NCBI GenBank assembly: GCA_020201525.1
Contig: JAIVGO010000101.1
Span: forward strand, 1-33,530
Direction: 5' to 3'
Source: Actinomycetota bacterium
GTDB lineage: Bacteria; Actinomycetota; AC-67
DNA length: 33,530 bases
Within the stretch, counting starts at the first letter, position 1. Each line of letters opens with the position of its first letter. Both the position numbers and the translations under genes were made by a program. Below the pieces are notes generated by a model. That model ran no database searches. It was not told where the DNA came from and saw only the letters and a program-made list of their open reading frames with translations. This document shows positions 18,986-27,243 of the stretch, one piece after another.

Positions 18986-19584
18986 TCCCGCGATCGAGCG
19001 AGCGCAATGACTTCTGCGCGCAAGCCGGGCTCTTCGCGCCACAGACCACGCCATTCCGACGTCACGGTGATCGAGCCCGGTTTTTGCGCTCCGCGCATTG
19101 TCATGCAGAGATGTTCTGCCTCCACGTAGACGAAAACCGCGCGCGGCGACAATGCCTTCTCCATAGCATCCGCGACATCCGCAACGAGGCGCTCTTGCAC
19201 TTGCGGGCGTCGCGATAACACCGCCACGACGCGCGCCAGCTTCGACAGACCACAAATCCGGCCGTCTTCGCCGGGTAAGTACGCTACGGCGGCTGTGCCG
19301 ATGAAGGGAAGCAAGTGGTGCTCGCACATTCCGGTGAGCGGAATGTCGCGCACCATGATCAGCCCGTCACCGCGTTCGCCGGGAAGGGGCTCGAGGACGG
19401 ATGCCGGATCGACGGCGATCCCGGAAAAAAGCTCCGCATACGACTCGGCGACCCGCTGGGGCGTCTCCCGCAGACCCGCCCGCGACGCGTCTTCGCCGAT
19501 CGCGTCGAGAATCAGGCGGACACCCTCCGCGATCTTGTCGCGGTCGATGCCGTCGGGGAATCGGTCGCCGGTTTTCACTGTCAA
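18982..19584 (-). CDS. folE: GTP cyclohydrolase I
   Basis: First step of folate synthesis, GTP to dihydroneopterin triphosphate. The 200-aa protein carries RETPQRVAESYAELFSG, the zinc-ligand segments GMCEHHLLPF and EHLCMTMRGA, LSKLARVV and RRPQVQERL, so it is the zinc-dependent FolE1 type. The longest frame starts at TTG 19584; GTG 19578, two codons later, is an equally good start, and neither has a clear ribosome site. It lies 30 bases after ftsH and overlaps folP by 4. Confidence 0.96.
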   Translation of the reverse strand: MTVKTGDRFPDGIDRDKIAEGVRLILDAIGEDASRAGLRETPQRVAESYAELFSGIAVDPASVLEPLPGERGDGLIMVRDIPLTGMCEHHLLPFIGTAAVAYLPGEDGRICGLSKLARVVAVLSRRPQVQERLVADVADAMEKALSPRAVFVYVEAEHLCMTMRGAQKPGSITVTSEWRGLWREEPGLRAEVIALARSRE

Positions 19585-19614
19585 ACGATTGTAGTCGCGG
19601 ATGTTCTTGCGGGC

Positions 19615-21552
19615 TTATTTTTCCCGCGATTTCGTGGCACGGCGCGAAGCCGGCTGTGGCGGGGCGATAACTTTCGGCGTGCGCTGTCCGTTCGAGCTTC
19701 GAGGAGCGCGCTTCTGAACCGGCTTGAGAAGCTCCGCCAGCTCCTCTTTTTCGACCGTCTCCTTCTCGAGCAACACCGTCACGACGTGGTCGGCTACGCG
19801 GCGGTGCTCGGTGAGAATCGCCATGGCCTCGTCGTGCGCCTCATCGACGAGACGGCGGATCTCCTTGTCGACCTCGAACGCGATGTTGTCGGAGTAATCC
19901 GGATGGGACGCGAAGTCCCGACCGAGGAAGACTTGGTCTTGCTTTTGACCGAGCGTGAGCGGGCCGAGCTTTTCGCTCATGCCGTACTCGGTGACCATCT
20001 GCCGCGCGATCTTCGTTGCGCGCGAAATGTCGTCCTGCGCGCCGGTCGTCGGATCGGTAAACACCATTTCCTCTGCGACGCGGCCGCCCAAAAGCATCGC
20101 GAGCTGGTCGACCAGCTCTTGGCGCGTCACGAGGAATCGGTCCTCGGTCGGAAGCGACAACGTGTATCCGAGCGCGCGCCCGCGCGGAATGATCGAGATC
20201 TTGTGCACCGGGTCGGCGTTCGGCAGCGCGTGACCGACGATCGCGTGACCGGCTTCGTGGTACGCGATGATCCGTTTTTCCTTCTCGCTGATGACGCGAG
20301 ACTTGCGTTCGGGCCCGGCGATGACGCGGTCGATTGCCTCCTCGAGCTCCGTCATGGAGATGTCCGGCTTGGCGAAGCGCGCCGACAGCAGCGCGCCTTC
20401 GTTCATGACGTTGGCGAGGTCGGCGCCGGTGAATCCCGGCGTCCGGCGCGCGAGCACCTCGAGGTCGATGTCCTTACCGAGAGGCTTGCCGCGCGCGTGC
20501 ACTTGAAGGATTTGCAGCCGTCCTCTCAGATCGGGCCGGTCGACGACTATCTGACGATCGAAACGTCCGGGACGGAGCAACGCCGGGTCGAGAATGTCGG
20601 GGCGGTTCGTCGCCGCGACGAGAATCACGCCGGTCTTCACATCGAATCCATCCATCTCGACGAGCAATTGGTTGAGCGTCTGCTCGCGTTCGTCGTGACC
20701 ACCGCCCAGACCTGCGCCGCGCTGGCGTCCCACCGCGTCGATCTCATCTACGAAGACGATCGCCGGCGCATTTTGCTTCGCCTGCTCGAACAAGTCGCGC
20801 ACACGCGCGGCGCCGACACCGACGAACATCTCTACGAAATCCGAACCCGAGATCGAATAGAACGGGACGCCGGCCTCACCGGCAACGGCGCGCGCCAGAA
20901 GCGTCTTTCCCGACCCCGGGGGGCCGTACAACAGCACGCCTTTGGGAATCTTTGCGCCGAGAGATTGGAATTTGGCCGGGTTCTCGAGGAATTCCTTGAT
21001 CTCCGTAAGCTCTTCGAGCGCCTCGTCGACGCCGGCGACGTCCTTGAACGTAACTTTCGGCATGTCCTTCGTGACGAGCCTCGCGCGCGACTTGCCGAAG
21101 CTCATCACACGATTGCCGCCGCCTTGCATTTGATTCATCAGGAAGAAGAACAGCCCGAAGATCAGCAGGAACGGCAGCAGCTGCAAGAGGAATTGCACGA
21201 TGGCGGACTGCCCACCCGACTTCACCGTGTACGCGATGTCGCCGCGGTCGAGGATCTCCTTCGTAATGTCGTCGCCGAAGTCCGACGGTATCGACACGCG
21301 ATAGTGCTGTCCGTTGGTCAGCTCTCCGTCGATCCTTTGGTCCTTGTCATACAGAACTGCCGACTTGACGAGGCCGTCGCGGATGTCTTGGTCGTACTTC
21401 GTAATGCTCAGCTCTTTGACGGTGGTGTGCGGCCCGAAATAGCTGAGGAATGCCCATAGCAAAACGAGCAAGACGATGAGATAGAGCGCCGGACCCCGAA
21501 AGAGCCAGCTCAAAGGACCTTGCGGCCGGCGAGGAGTGTTGAGAGGCGGCAT
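19615..21552 (-). CDS. ftsH: ATP-dependent zinc metalloprotease FtsH
   Basis: Membrane-bound AAA+ protease for quality control, 645 aa. First transmembrane helix at about 22-40, extracytoplasmic domain 41-117, second helix about 118-140 with the QMQGGG turn after it. Walker A GPPGSGKT is at 210-217, Walker B IVFVDEID at 265-272, the second region of homology [19 protein letters not shown] at about 315-333, and the zinc site HEAGH at 432-436. The C-terminal tail (from about 605) is basic and Pro/Ala-rich. Start ATG 21552 has GGAAGGGA upstream. It precedes folE as in mycobacteria. Confidence 0.97.
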   Translation of the reverse strand: MPPLNTPRRPQGPLSWLFRGPALYLIVLLVLLWAFLSYFGPHTTVKELSITKYDQDIRDGLVKSAVLYDKDQRIDGELTNGQHYRVSIPSDFGDDITKEILDRGDIAYTVKSGGQSAIVQFLLQLLPFLLIFGLFFFLMNQMQGGGNRVMSFGKSRARLVTKDMPKVTFKDVAGVDEALEELTEIKEFLENPAKFQSLGAKIPKGVLLYGPPGSGKTLLARAVAGEAGVPFYSISGSDFVEMFVGVGAARVRDLFEQAKQNAPAIVFVDEIDAVGRQRGAGLGGGHDEREQTLNQLLVEMDGFDVKTGVILVAATNRPDILDPALLRPGRFDRQIVVDRPDLRGRLQILQVHARGKPLGKDIDLEVLARRTPGFTGADLANVMNEGALLSARFAKPDISMTELEEAIDRVIAGPERKSRVISEKEKRIIAYHEAGHAIVGHALPNADPVHKISIIPRGRALGYTLSLPTEDRFLVTRQELVDQLAMLLGGRVAEEMVFTDPTTGAQDDISRATKIARQMVTEYGMSEKLGPLTLGQKQDQVFLGRDFASHPDYSDNIAFEVDKEIRRLVDEAHDEAMAILTEHRRVADHVVTVLLEKETVEKEELAELLKPVQKRAPRSSNGQRTPKVIAPPQPASRRATKSREK

Positions 21553-21674
21553 TCGTCCCTTCCCTACGTGCAGATCACGGAGAACCCGTGCGCGTTCACG
21601 CTACCAGCCGCCCTGAGCAGCGGCAATGTTCGGCGCAACGGCCCTATCGCCCAAATCGACGCGTTGTTGCGCCG

Positions 21675-21935
21675 TTAGCTGGCGCGCCCGATGACGGTGA
21701 GACGCACTCCCTGCCCCTCGCGCAGGCCGAGAGCACGCACGACGTCCTCGGGAATGAGGAGCCCGGGGGCCCGCAACGATCCCGCCACGCGGCCGGTGAA
21801 TTCCGTTCCGCGCATGCTCGCCTTCAGATTTTCGCCCGGCCGCGGACCGAGCTCCTCGACGATCTCGCTCGCCAGCGGAACTTTGGCTTCGCCTTTGTCG
21901 CTGACGCTTATGGTCGCCCGGAAGGTGCGTGCCAC
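21675..21935 (-). CDS. Small beta-barrel protein, DUF1905/AbrB-like
   Basis: An 86-aa protein with the pattern FRATI..., KVPLASEIVEELGPRPGENLKASMRG, then FTGRV...LLIPEDVVRALGLREGQGVRLTVI. The strand-turn-Gly-x-Gly layout resembles DUF1905 or an AbrB-type double-psi barrel. In AbrB proteins such a domain binds DNA; here that is inference only. GTG 21935 with GGGGGA upstream starts inside the last 28 bases of hpt, so it may be translated by coupling with hpt. The 122 bases between it and ftsH hold no gene I can support. Confidence 0.6.
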   Translation of the reverse strand: MARTFRATISVSDKGEAKVPLASEIVEELGPRPGENLKASMRGTEFTGRVAGSLRAPGLLIPEDVVRALGLREGQGVRLTVIGRAS

Positions 21936-22492
21936 GGTCCCCCCTCATCGGTGTACAAGTGAGGCTTGAGTGTACCCACGTAGGGCAGATTCCGGTAGCG
22001 CTCTACGTAGTCGAGCCCGTACCCCACGACGAACACCGGCGGCAAGGAAAACCCGTGGTAGCGCACGTCGATCGGCACTTTTTGCACGTCGGGCTTGTCC
22101 AGCAACGCGCATACCTCCAGCGTCGCAGGCCCGCGAGCTTGCAGGTTTCGGATCAAGTAGGACAGCGTGAGGCCCGAGTCGATGATGTCCTCGACGATCA
22201 GCACGTTCCTACCGGTGATCGTCAGGTCGAGGTCTTTGAGGATGCGAACGACACCGCTTGACTTCGTTGCCGAGCCGTAGCTGGCGACGGCCATGAAGTC
22301 GAACTCGAGTGGGATCGGTATCGCTCGCGCGAGATCGCTCATCAAGATGAAGGCACCTTTGAGAACACCTACGAGAAGCAAGTCGCGGCCGCGGTAGTCC
22401 TCGGTTATCGCTTTCCCGAGCTCGGCGACCTTCGCCTGGATCTCGTCCTCGGTGATCAGGATCTCGCCGATGTCCTCGTTCAGCTCCGCCAC
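21908..22492 (-). CDS. hpt: Hypoxanthine phosphoribosyltransferase
   Basis: Salvages hypoxanthine/guanine with PRPP. From GTG 22492 the 194-aa protein starts VAELNEDIGEILITEDEI. It has the PPi loop region LLVGVLKGAFILMSDLAR, the flexible-loop segment FMAVASYGSATKSSG, the PRPP loop VLIVEDIIDSGLTL, and a C-terminal base-binding Val/Asp segment before YRNLPYVGTLKP. A GGGGGG tract precedes the GTG; the longer frame to 22582 lies inside tilS and is not conserved in style. Overlaps tilS by 13 bases. Gene order tilS-hpt-ftsH is typical of many Gram-positive bacteria. Confidence 0.95.
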   Translation of the reverse strand: MAELNEDIGEILITEDEIQAKVAELGKAITEDYRGRDLLLVGVLKGAFILMSDLARAIPIPLEFDFMAVASYGSATKSSGVVRILKDLDLTITGRNVLIVEDIIDSGLTLSYLIRNLQARGPATLEVCALLDKPDVQKVPIDVRYHGFSLPPVFVVGYGLDYVERYRNLPYVGTLKPHLYTDEGGPWHAPSGRP

Positions 22493-23853
22493 GACCGCCC
22501 CCCTTCGAATGAAACCCAGAGATATCGCTGCGTTTCCCCCGTTACCTTGTGCCGCTCGCTGACGCGGTGACCGACGACCCAAACCACGTCGTTGCCGTCT
22601 CCGGAAACGAGAAGCGGTACACGGTCACGTTGGTGCCGCGGGACTTTCTCCTCCGTCAGCAGATCCGCGACCGTTTTGGTTCCTTTGGTCCCGAGCGGCG
22701 CGATGCGGTCCCCGGCGCGGCGCGTGCGGATCAGGAGCGGTGCGTTGATGGTATCTGCGTCGACCACGCACGTTCCTTTCCCGTCGGGCCAAACCGTCGG
22801 CGTTTCGCGTTGCTCCCACACCGTCGCGACGGCGTCCCACATCGGAAGGGATGTCCGGCCGGGGACGGTGAGCCCTACGGGCTCGGCCGGTGAAGCTTGA
22901 GAAGGCGCGCGACCGAGGAGCAGCGAACCATATTCCAGGCGGGCATTCAAACCTTCCGGCAAGTTGAGCGTGTCTCCGCTGCGACCTGCGGCGCACAAAT
23001 CCAGAACCTTTTCAATGTGAGCCATTTCGACGGGGGCCCCGAGCGCGATGCGCACCGCGCGCCTCCGAAGGGCCAGCGGCAATGCGTTCAGCGCCTCAAT
23101 GGAGAGCGTCCTTTCCTGCCGCTCCTCGCCGATCTCGATCGCGTCCGCCGCAAGCCGATCCAGCAGGATGTCCTCTTCGCGCAGAGCATCGGCTGCGCGG
23201 GCGAGCGCCTCGGACAGCCGCGCGTTGAACCGCGACGCGAGGAACGGCAGCGCCTCGTTCCTGATCGCGTTCCGAAGAAAAGCGGGATCATCGTTCGTCG
23301 GATCGCGACGCGGTCGGAATTTCTTTGCGCGGCAGTACGCTTCTGTTTCGCCCCGCCCCACGTCGATCAGCGGTCGCACGAAACGGCCGCGCACCGGCGG
23401 AATGCCGCCGAGCCCGCGCGCGCCGGCGCCGATGAGCAGGCGCATGAGCATCGTCTCGGCTTGATCGTCGAGGGTATGTCCGGTCGCAATCCGATCGGCG
23501 GCGACGACGTCGGCGACGGCCTCGAGAAAGCCGAGTCGCCGGTCGCGCGCCGCTTCCTCCGGGGACAGGCCCGCGGCGATCGGTTCGGGCGACGCGCTTC
23601 CGGTTGTGACCGGCAGCCCCAGCCGCCGGGCGACGCGCGCGACGTAAGCAGCATCAGCACCCGAATTCGGCCGGAGCCGGTGGTCGAAGTGCGCGAGGTG
23701 AAGGTCGAGTCGCCACGCCGGCGCGAGCTCGTTTAGGACGAGAAGCAGCGCGAGAGAATCTGGTCCGCCGGAGACGGCGACGAGAACGCGCTCTCCACCC
23801 TTGAGCATCTCGCGCCGCCGCAACGTCCCGTCGACGCGCGAGCGAAGGTTCAT
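22480..23853 (-). CDS. tilS: tRNA(Ile)-lysidine synthetase
   Basis: Converts the wobble C of tRNA-Ile(CAU) to lysidine using ATP and lysine, allowing AUA decoding. The 457-aa protein has the PP-loop SGGPDS at 28-33, HFDHRLRPNS, the ATGHTLDDQAETMLMRLLIGAGARGL segment and RRDPTNDDPAFLRNAIRN. A TilS C-terminal domain follows (RRAGDRIAPLGTKGTKTVADLL, KVPRHQRDRVPLLVS). ATG 23853 overlaps the preceding metallopeptidase gene by ATGA. Longer upstream frame to 24390 is spurious. Confidence 0.95.
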   Translation of the reverse strand: MNLRSRVDGTLRRREMLKGGERVLVAVSGGPDSLALLLVLNELAPAWRLDLHLAHFDHRLRPNSGADAAYVARVARRLGLPVTTGSASPEPIAAGLSPEEAARDRRLGFLEAVADVVAADRIATGHTLDDQAETMLMRLLIGAGARGLGGIPPVRGRFVRPLIDVGRGETEAYCRAKKFRPRRDPTNDDPAFLRNAIRNEALPFLASRFNARLSEALARAADALREEDILLDRLAADAIEIGEERQERTLSIEALNALPLALRRRAVRIALGAPVEMAHIEKVLDLCAAGRSGDTLNLPEGLNARLEYGSLLLGRAPSQASPAEPVGLTVPGRTSLPMWDAVATVWEQRETPTVWPDGKGTCVVDADTINAPLLIRTRRAGDRIAPLGTKGTKTVADLLTEEKVPRHQRDRVPLLVSGDGNDVVWVVGHRVSERHKVTGETQRYLWVSFEGGRSWRS

Positions 23854-24971
23854 TGCGCGCCGCGTTCGAGCGACTCGGGCGGCGACACGCGAGCGAGCCA
23901 TGCCGACGGTTTCTCGAGCTCTTCGAGCGTCGGAAGGTTTTCCGGCCGCTCCCACAGCCTGTTGACGCCGGTCATCCCAGCCTGCTCCGCGACTTTGGCG
24001 ACGAACTGCTCGCCGCGGGAGTACTGCTGATATTTCATGTCCAGGCCGATCGCGCGCTGGAACGTTCGCTCCGCGGCTCCGGCCATTTGGCGCTGAGCGG
24101 CGAGAGAGCTCTTCATGCGATCGAAACTCGGTATCTTTTGCGCCCCGACGCCGTCCATGACGAAGTTGCCATGCCCTTCGACGACGGTCATGAGTGATTG
24201 CATCTCGCCGACGACTTCCTGCTGGGACGGCGTGAGGAAAATGTTCATGATATTCGCGCGCTTCCACGCTTCCGGCCCCTTGCGCAACGTGTCGAGCAAA
24301 CGAGACACCGCCGAACGAAGCTTCGCGGGATCGAGCTCGACGGCACCGATGTACCGCTCGATCAAGCTTGCAACGCGGTCGCGCAGCCACGGCACGGCGA
24401 CGAACTGCGTGCGATGTGTTACCTCATGCAGCGCGATCCACAGGCGAAAGTCATCGCCGTCCAACTCCCAGCGTTGTTCGGCCGCCACGATGTTCGGCGC
24501 AACGAAATACACCTTCCCTTTTCCGCCGCCGGCGAGCAGCAAGTCGTACTGCCCGAGAACTTTCTGCGCGAGATACCCGAGCAGGATCCCCATCTGTACC
24601 CCGAGTGCCGCGCCGCCGATCTTGCGCGTGACGCCCGAGGTGCGCTGCCCGATCTTTTCGGTGACCGGACGCATCAGACCGCGGAAGCCTTCGATGTTCG
24701 CGTCGATCCACCCGGCGCGTCCGAAGACGACCGGCGTGCCGGCCGGCTCCGGCGGCTCGAGCTGTGTGTAGTCGCGCACGAGCCGGTCGGCGGTACCGAC
24801 GAGCTGAGCGAATTGCGCCCGCAAAGCAGGCCGATGCGACAGCGGGATGGGGTAGCCGGTTCCGGCGACGACGCGTCCGACGCGTCGCGCGATCGCCCAG
24901 TCGACGATGCCGGGATCCGGTGCCGAGGTATCGCTCACGGAAGGAAGGGTACCCGGACGCGCGCCATGCAC
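23850..24971 (-). CDS. Zinc-dependent metallopeptidase of the F420-associated actinobacterial family
   Basis: About 373 aa. The protein carries a HExxH site, HEVTH at 182-186 within LWIALHEVTHRTQF, and VYFVAPNIVAAEQ before it. A C-terminal part with FVMDGVGAQKIPSFDRMK and GLDMKYQQYSRGEQFV is characteristic of the uncharacterised actinobacterial family that co-occurs with coenzyme F420 synthesis. The substrate is unknown. In mycobacteria its orthologue also sits just before tilS. The long start GTG 24971 has no clear ribosome site; GTG 24938 (VSDTSAPDPG) is a plausible alternative 11 codons later. Overlaps tilS by 4 bases. Confidence 0.88.
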   Translation of the reverse strand: MHGARPGTLPSVSDTSAPDPGIVDWAIARRVGRVVAGTGYPIPLSHRPALRAQFAQLVGTADRLVRDYTQLEPPEPAGTPVVFGRAGWIDANIEGFRGLMRPVTEKIGQRTSGVTRKIGGAALGVQMGILLGYLAQKVLGQYDLLLAGGGKGKVYFVAPNIVAAEQRWELDGDDFRLWIALHEVTHRTQFVAVPWLRDRVASLIERYIGAVELDPAKLRSAVSRLLDTLRKGPEAWKRANIMNIFLTPSQQEVVGEMQSLMTVVEGHGNFVMDGVGAQKIPSFDRMKSSLAAQRQMAGAAERTFQRAIGLDMKYQQYSRGEQFVAKVAEQAGMTGVNRLWERPENLPTLEELEKPSAWLARVSPPESLERGAQ

Positions 24972-24986
24972 GCTCGCGGGGTCTGG

Positions 24987-25376
24987 CTACTCCGCGTCTT
25001 CGTCGAGCTTGCGAAACCCGGGCGACTGAATAAGCCAGCCGAGCGCAGTCATGCCGAGAGTGATGACCGCAAACGCACCGAGGACCCAAGCGAGATATTT
25101 CGTCCAGTTCGCGGAGGTATAAGCGCCTTTTGCGATCGTCGCGGTCGCGGTGGGAATCACCGAGGGCTGTGTGATCGCGGCTGCCGAGGCATTCGACGAA
25201 GGCGCGCTCGAAGCCGAGGCATTCGACGACGGCGCGCTCGAAGCCGGCGCGTTCGTCGAAGCCGGCGATGTTTGGGCGACGGCGACGCCACCTGCGGATA
25301 CCAGAGCCGGTATACCCAGGAACAAAACCGCGGCCAGCACCGCCACCGTACAAACGAACAACCCAAGTTTTCTCAT
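24987..25376 (-). CDS. Small secreted/membrane protein with Ala-Ser-Pro repeats
   Basis: A 129-aa protein with a hydrophobic N-terminus (signal peptide or helix, about 4-28), an extracellular low-complexity stretch of Ala, Ser, Pro, Asn and Thr (35-80), and a second transmembrane helix at about 94-115, then an acidic tail. Residues 45-64 are two exact copies of ASSAPSSNAS. No domain recognised. First gene of the minus-strand block, 15 bases upstream of the metallopeptidase gene; divergent from whiB across 166 bases. Function unknown. Confidence 0.7.
   Translation of the reverse strand: MRKLGLFVCTVAVLAAVLFLGIPALVSAGGVAVAQTSPASTNAPASSAPSSNASASSAPSSNASAAAITQPSVIPTATATIAKGAYTSANWTKYLAWVLGAFAVITLGMTALGWLIQSPGFRKLDEDAE
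25185..25244. repeat. Two tandem 30-bp coding repeats
   Basis: Encodes the duplicated ASSAPSSNAS peptide in the small membrane protein. The two 30-bp units differ by a few bases, and a partial degenerate unit continues upstream in the gene. In frame, so length changes would keep the protein open. Confidence 0.75.
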
Positions 25377-25490
25377 CGGGGCGCAATGCTAACAAGGGGC
25401 CTCTATCCGCGCCAGAACGCGGCGCGTTTTACGCCGTAGATGTTTCGGTGCTGGAAAACCTGGAAAAAGGGGATCACAGCAGGGGTGTGT

Positions 25491-25518
25491 TTAACAGTTG
25501 CAAATCTTCTGATAAACT
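25491..25518 (+). promoter_or_regulatory. Possible whiB promoter
   Basis: TTAACA (25491-25496), 16 bases, then TAAACT (25513-25518): 5/6 and 4/6 matches to the standard -35 and -10 boxes, in an AT-rich patch that stands out from the surroundings. The start codon is 25 bases further on. Judged by eye only. Confidence 0.35.
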
Positions 25519-25542
25519 CTTGTTCAGCAAAAGGAGCATGGG

Positions 25543-25812
25543 ATGAACGAGGGAAGGTACGGCTGGCAAGAGGACGCCGCGTGTCGCGGAATCGAGCCGG
25601 AGATCTTTTTCCCGATTTCCGATGAGGAGGCCGGGCCTGCGAAGGCGATCTGCGGCGGCTGTGTCGCGCAGCAGGAGTGTCTCGTCTTCTCCTTCCAAAA
25701 CAAGGAGCGCTACGGCGTGTGGGGCGGTGTCACGGAAAAGGAGCGCATCGAGATGGCTCGCCGTGGTGTCGCGCAACGCATGCTCGAAGAAGCTCTCAGC
25801 GTCGCCGGATAA
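25543..25812 (+). CDS. WhiB-family iron-sulfur transcription factor
   Basis: An 89-aa Wbl protein, a family essentially restricted to actinobacteria and their phages. The four cluster ligands are Cys14, Cys37, Cys40 and Cys46 (C-x22-C-x2-C-x5-C), followed by the GVWGG turn at 58-62 and a basic helix (RRGVAQR) that normally contacts DNA or the sigma factor. Start ATG 25543 has AAAGGAG upstream. Which subfamily (WhiB1, 2, 4 or other) cannot be settled by eye. It lies on the chromosomal side of the tRNA-Thr attachment scar, so it belongs to the host backbone, not the element. Confidence 0.95.
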   Translation: MNEGRYGWQEDAACRGIEPEIFFPISDEEAGPAKAICGGCVAQQECLVFSFQNKERYGVWGGVTEKERIEMARRGVAQRMLEEALSVAG

Positions 25813-25878
25813 GAACCGCGTCACCGCACAGCGATCCGGCTTTCCTTCAGCGCACCTTGCGTGGCCGAGAATTGTCTG

Positions 25879-25925
25879 AGCCGGAGGGGAGATTCGAACT
25901 CCCGACCTGCCGCTTACGAGGCGGC
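25879..25925 (-). tRNA. tRNA-Thr(CGT) 3' fragment, probable attachment site
   Basis: On the minus strand this is the anticodon arm GCCGC-CTCGTAA-GCGGC (anticodon CGT), variable loop, T arm GGGAG-TTCGAAT-CTCCC and acceptor 3' strand CTCCGGC plus discriminator T, 47 bases in all. The matching 5' acceptor strand (GCCGGAG) and a normal D arm are missing on the right. A D-arm-like GGTC...GACC lies next to it, but what precedes that does not pair with the acceptor strand. Best read as the displaced 3' end of a tRNA-Thr gene after integration (att), not a working tRNA. Confidence 0.75.
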
Positions 25926-25973
25926 TAGGTCACCACTTCCGACCAGGACATTTACGTGTGTTTTTCGAAACTA

Positions 25974-25994
25974 GACCTTCATTCGACCTTCATT
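25974..25994. repeat. Direct repeat GACCTTCATT x2, possible integrase arm site
   Basis: Two exact 10-bp copies at 25974-25983 and 25985-25994, 11 bases apart (one helical turn), about 50 bases inside the element from the tRNA fragment. Position and phasing fit arm-type binding sites of a tyrosine integrase; this is inference. Confidence 0.4.
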
Positions 25995-26050
25995 TTGGGG
26001 CCGAGCATCGCGGTTCGATCCTGACGAAACGATCCAGCGGGTTCTTGTAT

Positions 26051-26317
26051 CTAGAGGCCAGGGTATTGGCAGTCGGGCGGCTGGGCTGTGACCCAGGAAG
26101 CAAACCCCGGACTTGTAACCGACGGCGGCTGGGACATCTGCCACTGCCGACATTCTTCATCTTGACGCGCCTTGCGATCCCGATCGGCGTTCTTGTTGAG
26201 GGTGACAGCGATGATCACCCCTGCTGCGACAATGGCAGCAGCGAGGATGAGAATGGCCGCAATGACGAATTGCTGCTGGCGACCTTTGGCGGTGGTGGTC
26301 TGCAGTTCGTTCGTCAT
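26051..26317 (-). CDS. Small single-pass membrane protein, 88 aa
   Basis: Polar N-terminus rich in Thr and Gln, one strongly hydrophobic helix (about residues 16-39, IAAILILAAAIVAAGVIIAV), then a charged segment (NADRDRKARQDEECRQWQ) and a Pro/Ser-rich tail with two Cys in all. ATG 26317 is chosen because GAGGT precedes it by five bases; GTG 26323 is the alternative. Divergent from the next gene across about 60 bases, where a shared promoter region must lie. No family recognised; element cargo. Confidence 0.65.
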   Translation of the reverse strand: MTNELQTTTAKGRQQQFVIAAILILAAAIVAAGVIIAVTLNKNADRDRKARQDEECRQWQMSQPPSVTSPGFASWVTAQPPDCQYPGL

Positions 26318-26377
26318 TGTCACCTCTTGCTGTTCGGCCGCTTCTCGACGGCAACAACCACAGTATTGTAACTGTCA

Positions 26378-26878
26378 ATGTTTCCGTCTCCCCGAGGCTC
26401 AAATCGCTCCTGTCGCTCGTGTGGAACGGCGATTGTTGTACTGCCCGGACGGCCTCCATACTGCGCCGACTGCTGGGGAGAACGTGTCGCGAAAAGAGGT
26501 CCTTGGCTGACCAGTCTTCGTTGGCCACGGGAAGGGCGCGAATGGGGCGTAACGTTAGCGTTTGTCGCAGCGCTGCTCGTATTGGGGGGAATAATCGCAG
26601 GCATCGCCTCGTACTACCGAAACTTCGACAAGAACACTGTGTCCCAACTGGCGGCCGATGTTTGTGTCAAGGTTCGTGCAATCTCGATCGAAGTTGTTTC
26701 TGGACAACGAAGCGCAAGTTCCGCACAACGCGACCTCGCTGCACTGGAAGACGACGCTCGCTCGGTCGCAGCCGCCGATGCGTCGAAGGAACCATTGCTA
26801 CGCGGACTGGTCATGTTGCTGAACGGCGAAAGTCCCGAACAAGCTGCCGCCCTGGTGCGCGAGGGATGTTCGGGCTAA
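26378..26878 (+). CDS. Zinc-ribbon membrane protein, 166 aa
   Basis: The N-terminal zinc ribbon has Cys12-x2-Cys15 and Cys29-x2-Cys32 (CRSCG...PYCADC). A basic linker, one transmembrane helix (about 57-80) and a C-terminal helical domain with Ala/Glu/Asp/Arg repeats and two Cys follow. No Shine-Dalgarno sequence precedes the ATG, so the transcript may be leaderless. The combination of a zinc ribbon and a membrane anchor suggests a regulatory or assembly role at the membrane, but I recognise no family. Confidence 0.7.
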   Translation: MFPSPRGSNRSCRSCGTAIVVLPGRPPYCADCWGERVAKRGPWLTSLRWPREGREWGVTLAFVAALLVLGGIIAGIASYYRNFDKNTVSQLAADVCVKVRAISIEVVSGQRSASSAQRDLAALEDDARSVAAADASKEPLLRGLVMLLNGESPEQAAALVREGCSG

Positions 26879-26922
26879 CCTCGGTGGGCACGCCGAGCAA
26901 GTCGCGAGAAGGACGACGGCGG

Positions 26923-27162
26923 TTAAGCATTCGGCGTGAAGAAATCGGCCGGGTCGATACCCAGCGCGTCAGCAAGCGCGTGGATATTTTCGAGCGCGAT
27001 GTTCCGAAGGCCACGCTCGACCTCTCCAACGTAATTTCGATGGAGTCCCGCTAACTCCGCCAACGTCTCCTGTGTGAGCCCACGCTCCAACCTGAATTCG
27101 CGAAGCCGCGTTCCAAACTGCTGCTTGTGCGTTTGCCGAGAGCGACCCGATCGTGTCCCCAT
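26923..27162 (-). CDS. XRE-family transcriptional regulator, 79 aa
   Basis: A Cro/CI-type helix-turn-helix protein. FGTRLREFRLERGLTQETLAELAGLHRNYVGEVERGLRNIALENIHALADALGIDPADFF covers the whole family pattern, with helix 2-turn-helix 3 at about 29-50. It is too short for a dimerisation or protease domain. No ribosome site is visible before ATG 27162, so it may be leaderless. Divergent from the lipoprotein gene; by analogy with phage repressors it may control that region or the integrase side, which is inference. Confidence 0.9.
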   Translation of the reverse strand: MGTRSGRSRQTHKQQFGTRLREFRLERGLTQETLAELAGLHRNYVGEVERGLRNIALENIHALADALGIDPADFFTPNA

Positions 27163-27243
27163 TGAGTGTGGGAACGTAGAGAGTTGCCAATTTCCGGTCT
27201 ACCCACTATGAGTGTGATCGTGCCGGGAACTGGAGATAACGCC

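Noticed and set aside
19315..21459. Long 714-codon open frame on the plus strand
   Set aside because: Antisense to ftsH; produced by GC-rich codon bias, with Arg/Asp/Glu-heavy composition and no domain.
25879..25955. Complete functional tRNA-Thr
   Set aside because: No 5' acceptor strand complementary to CTCCGGC; only the 3' two thirds fit.
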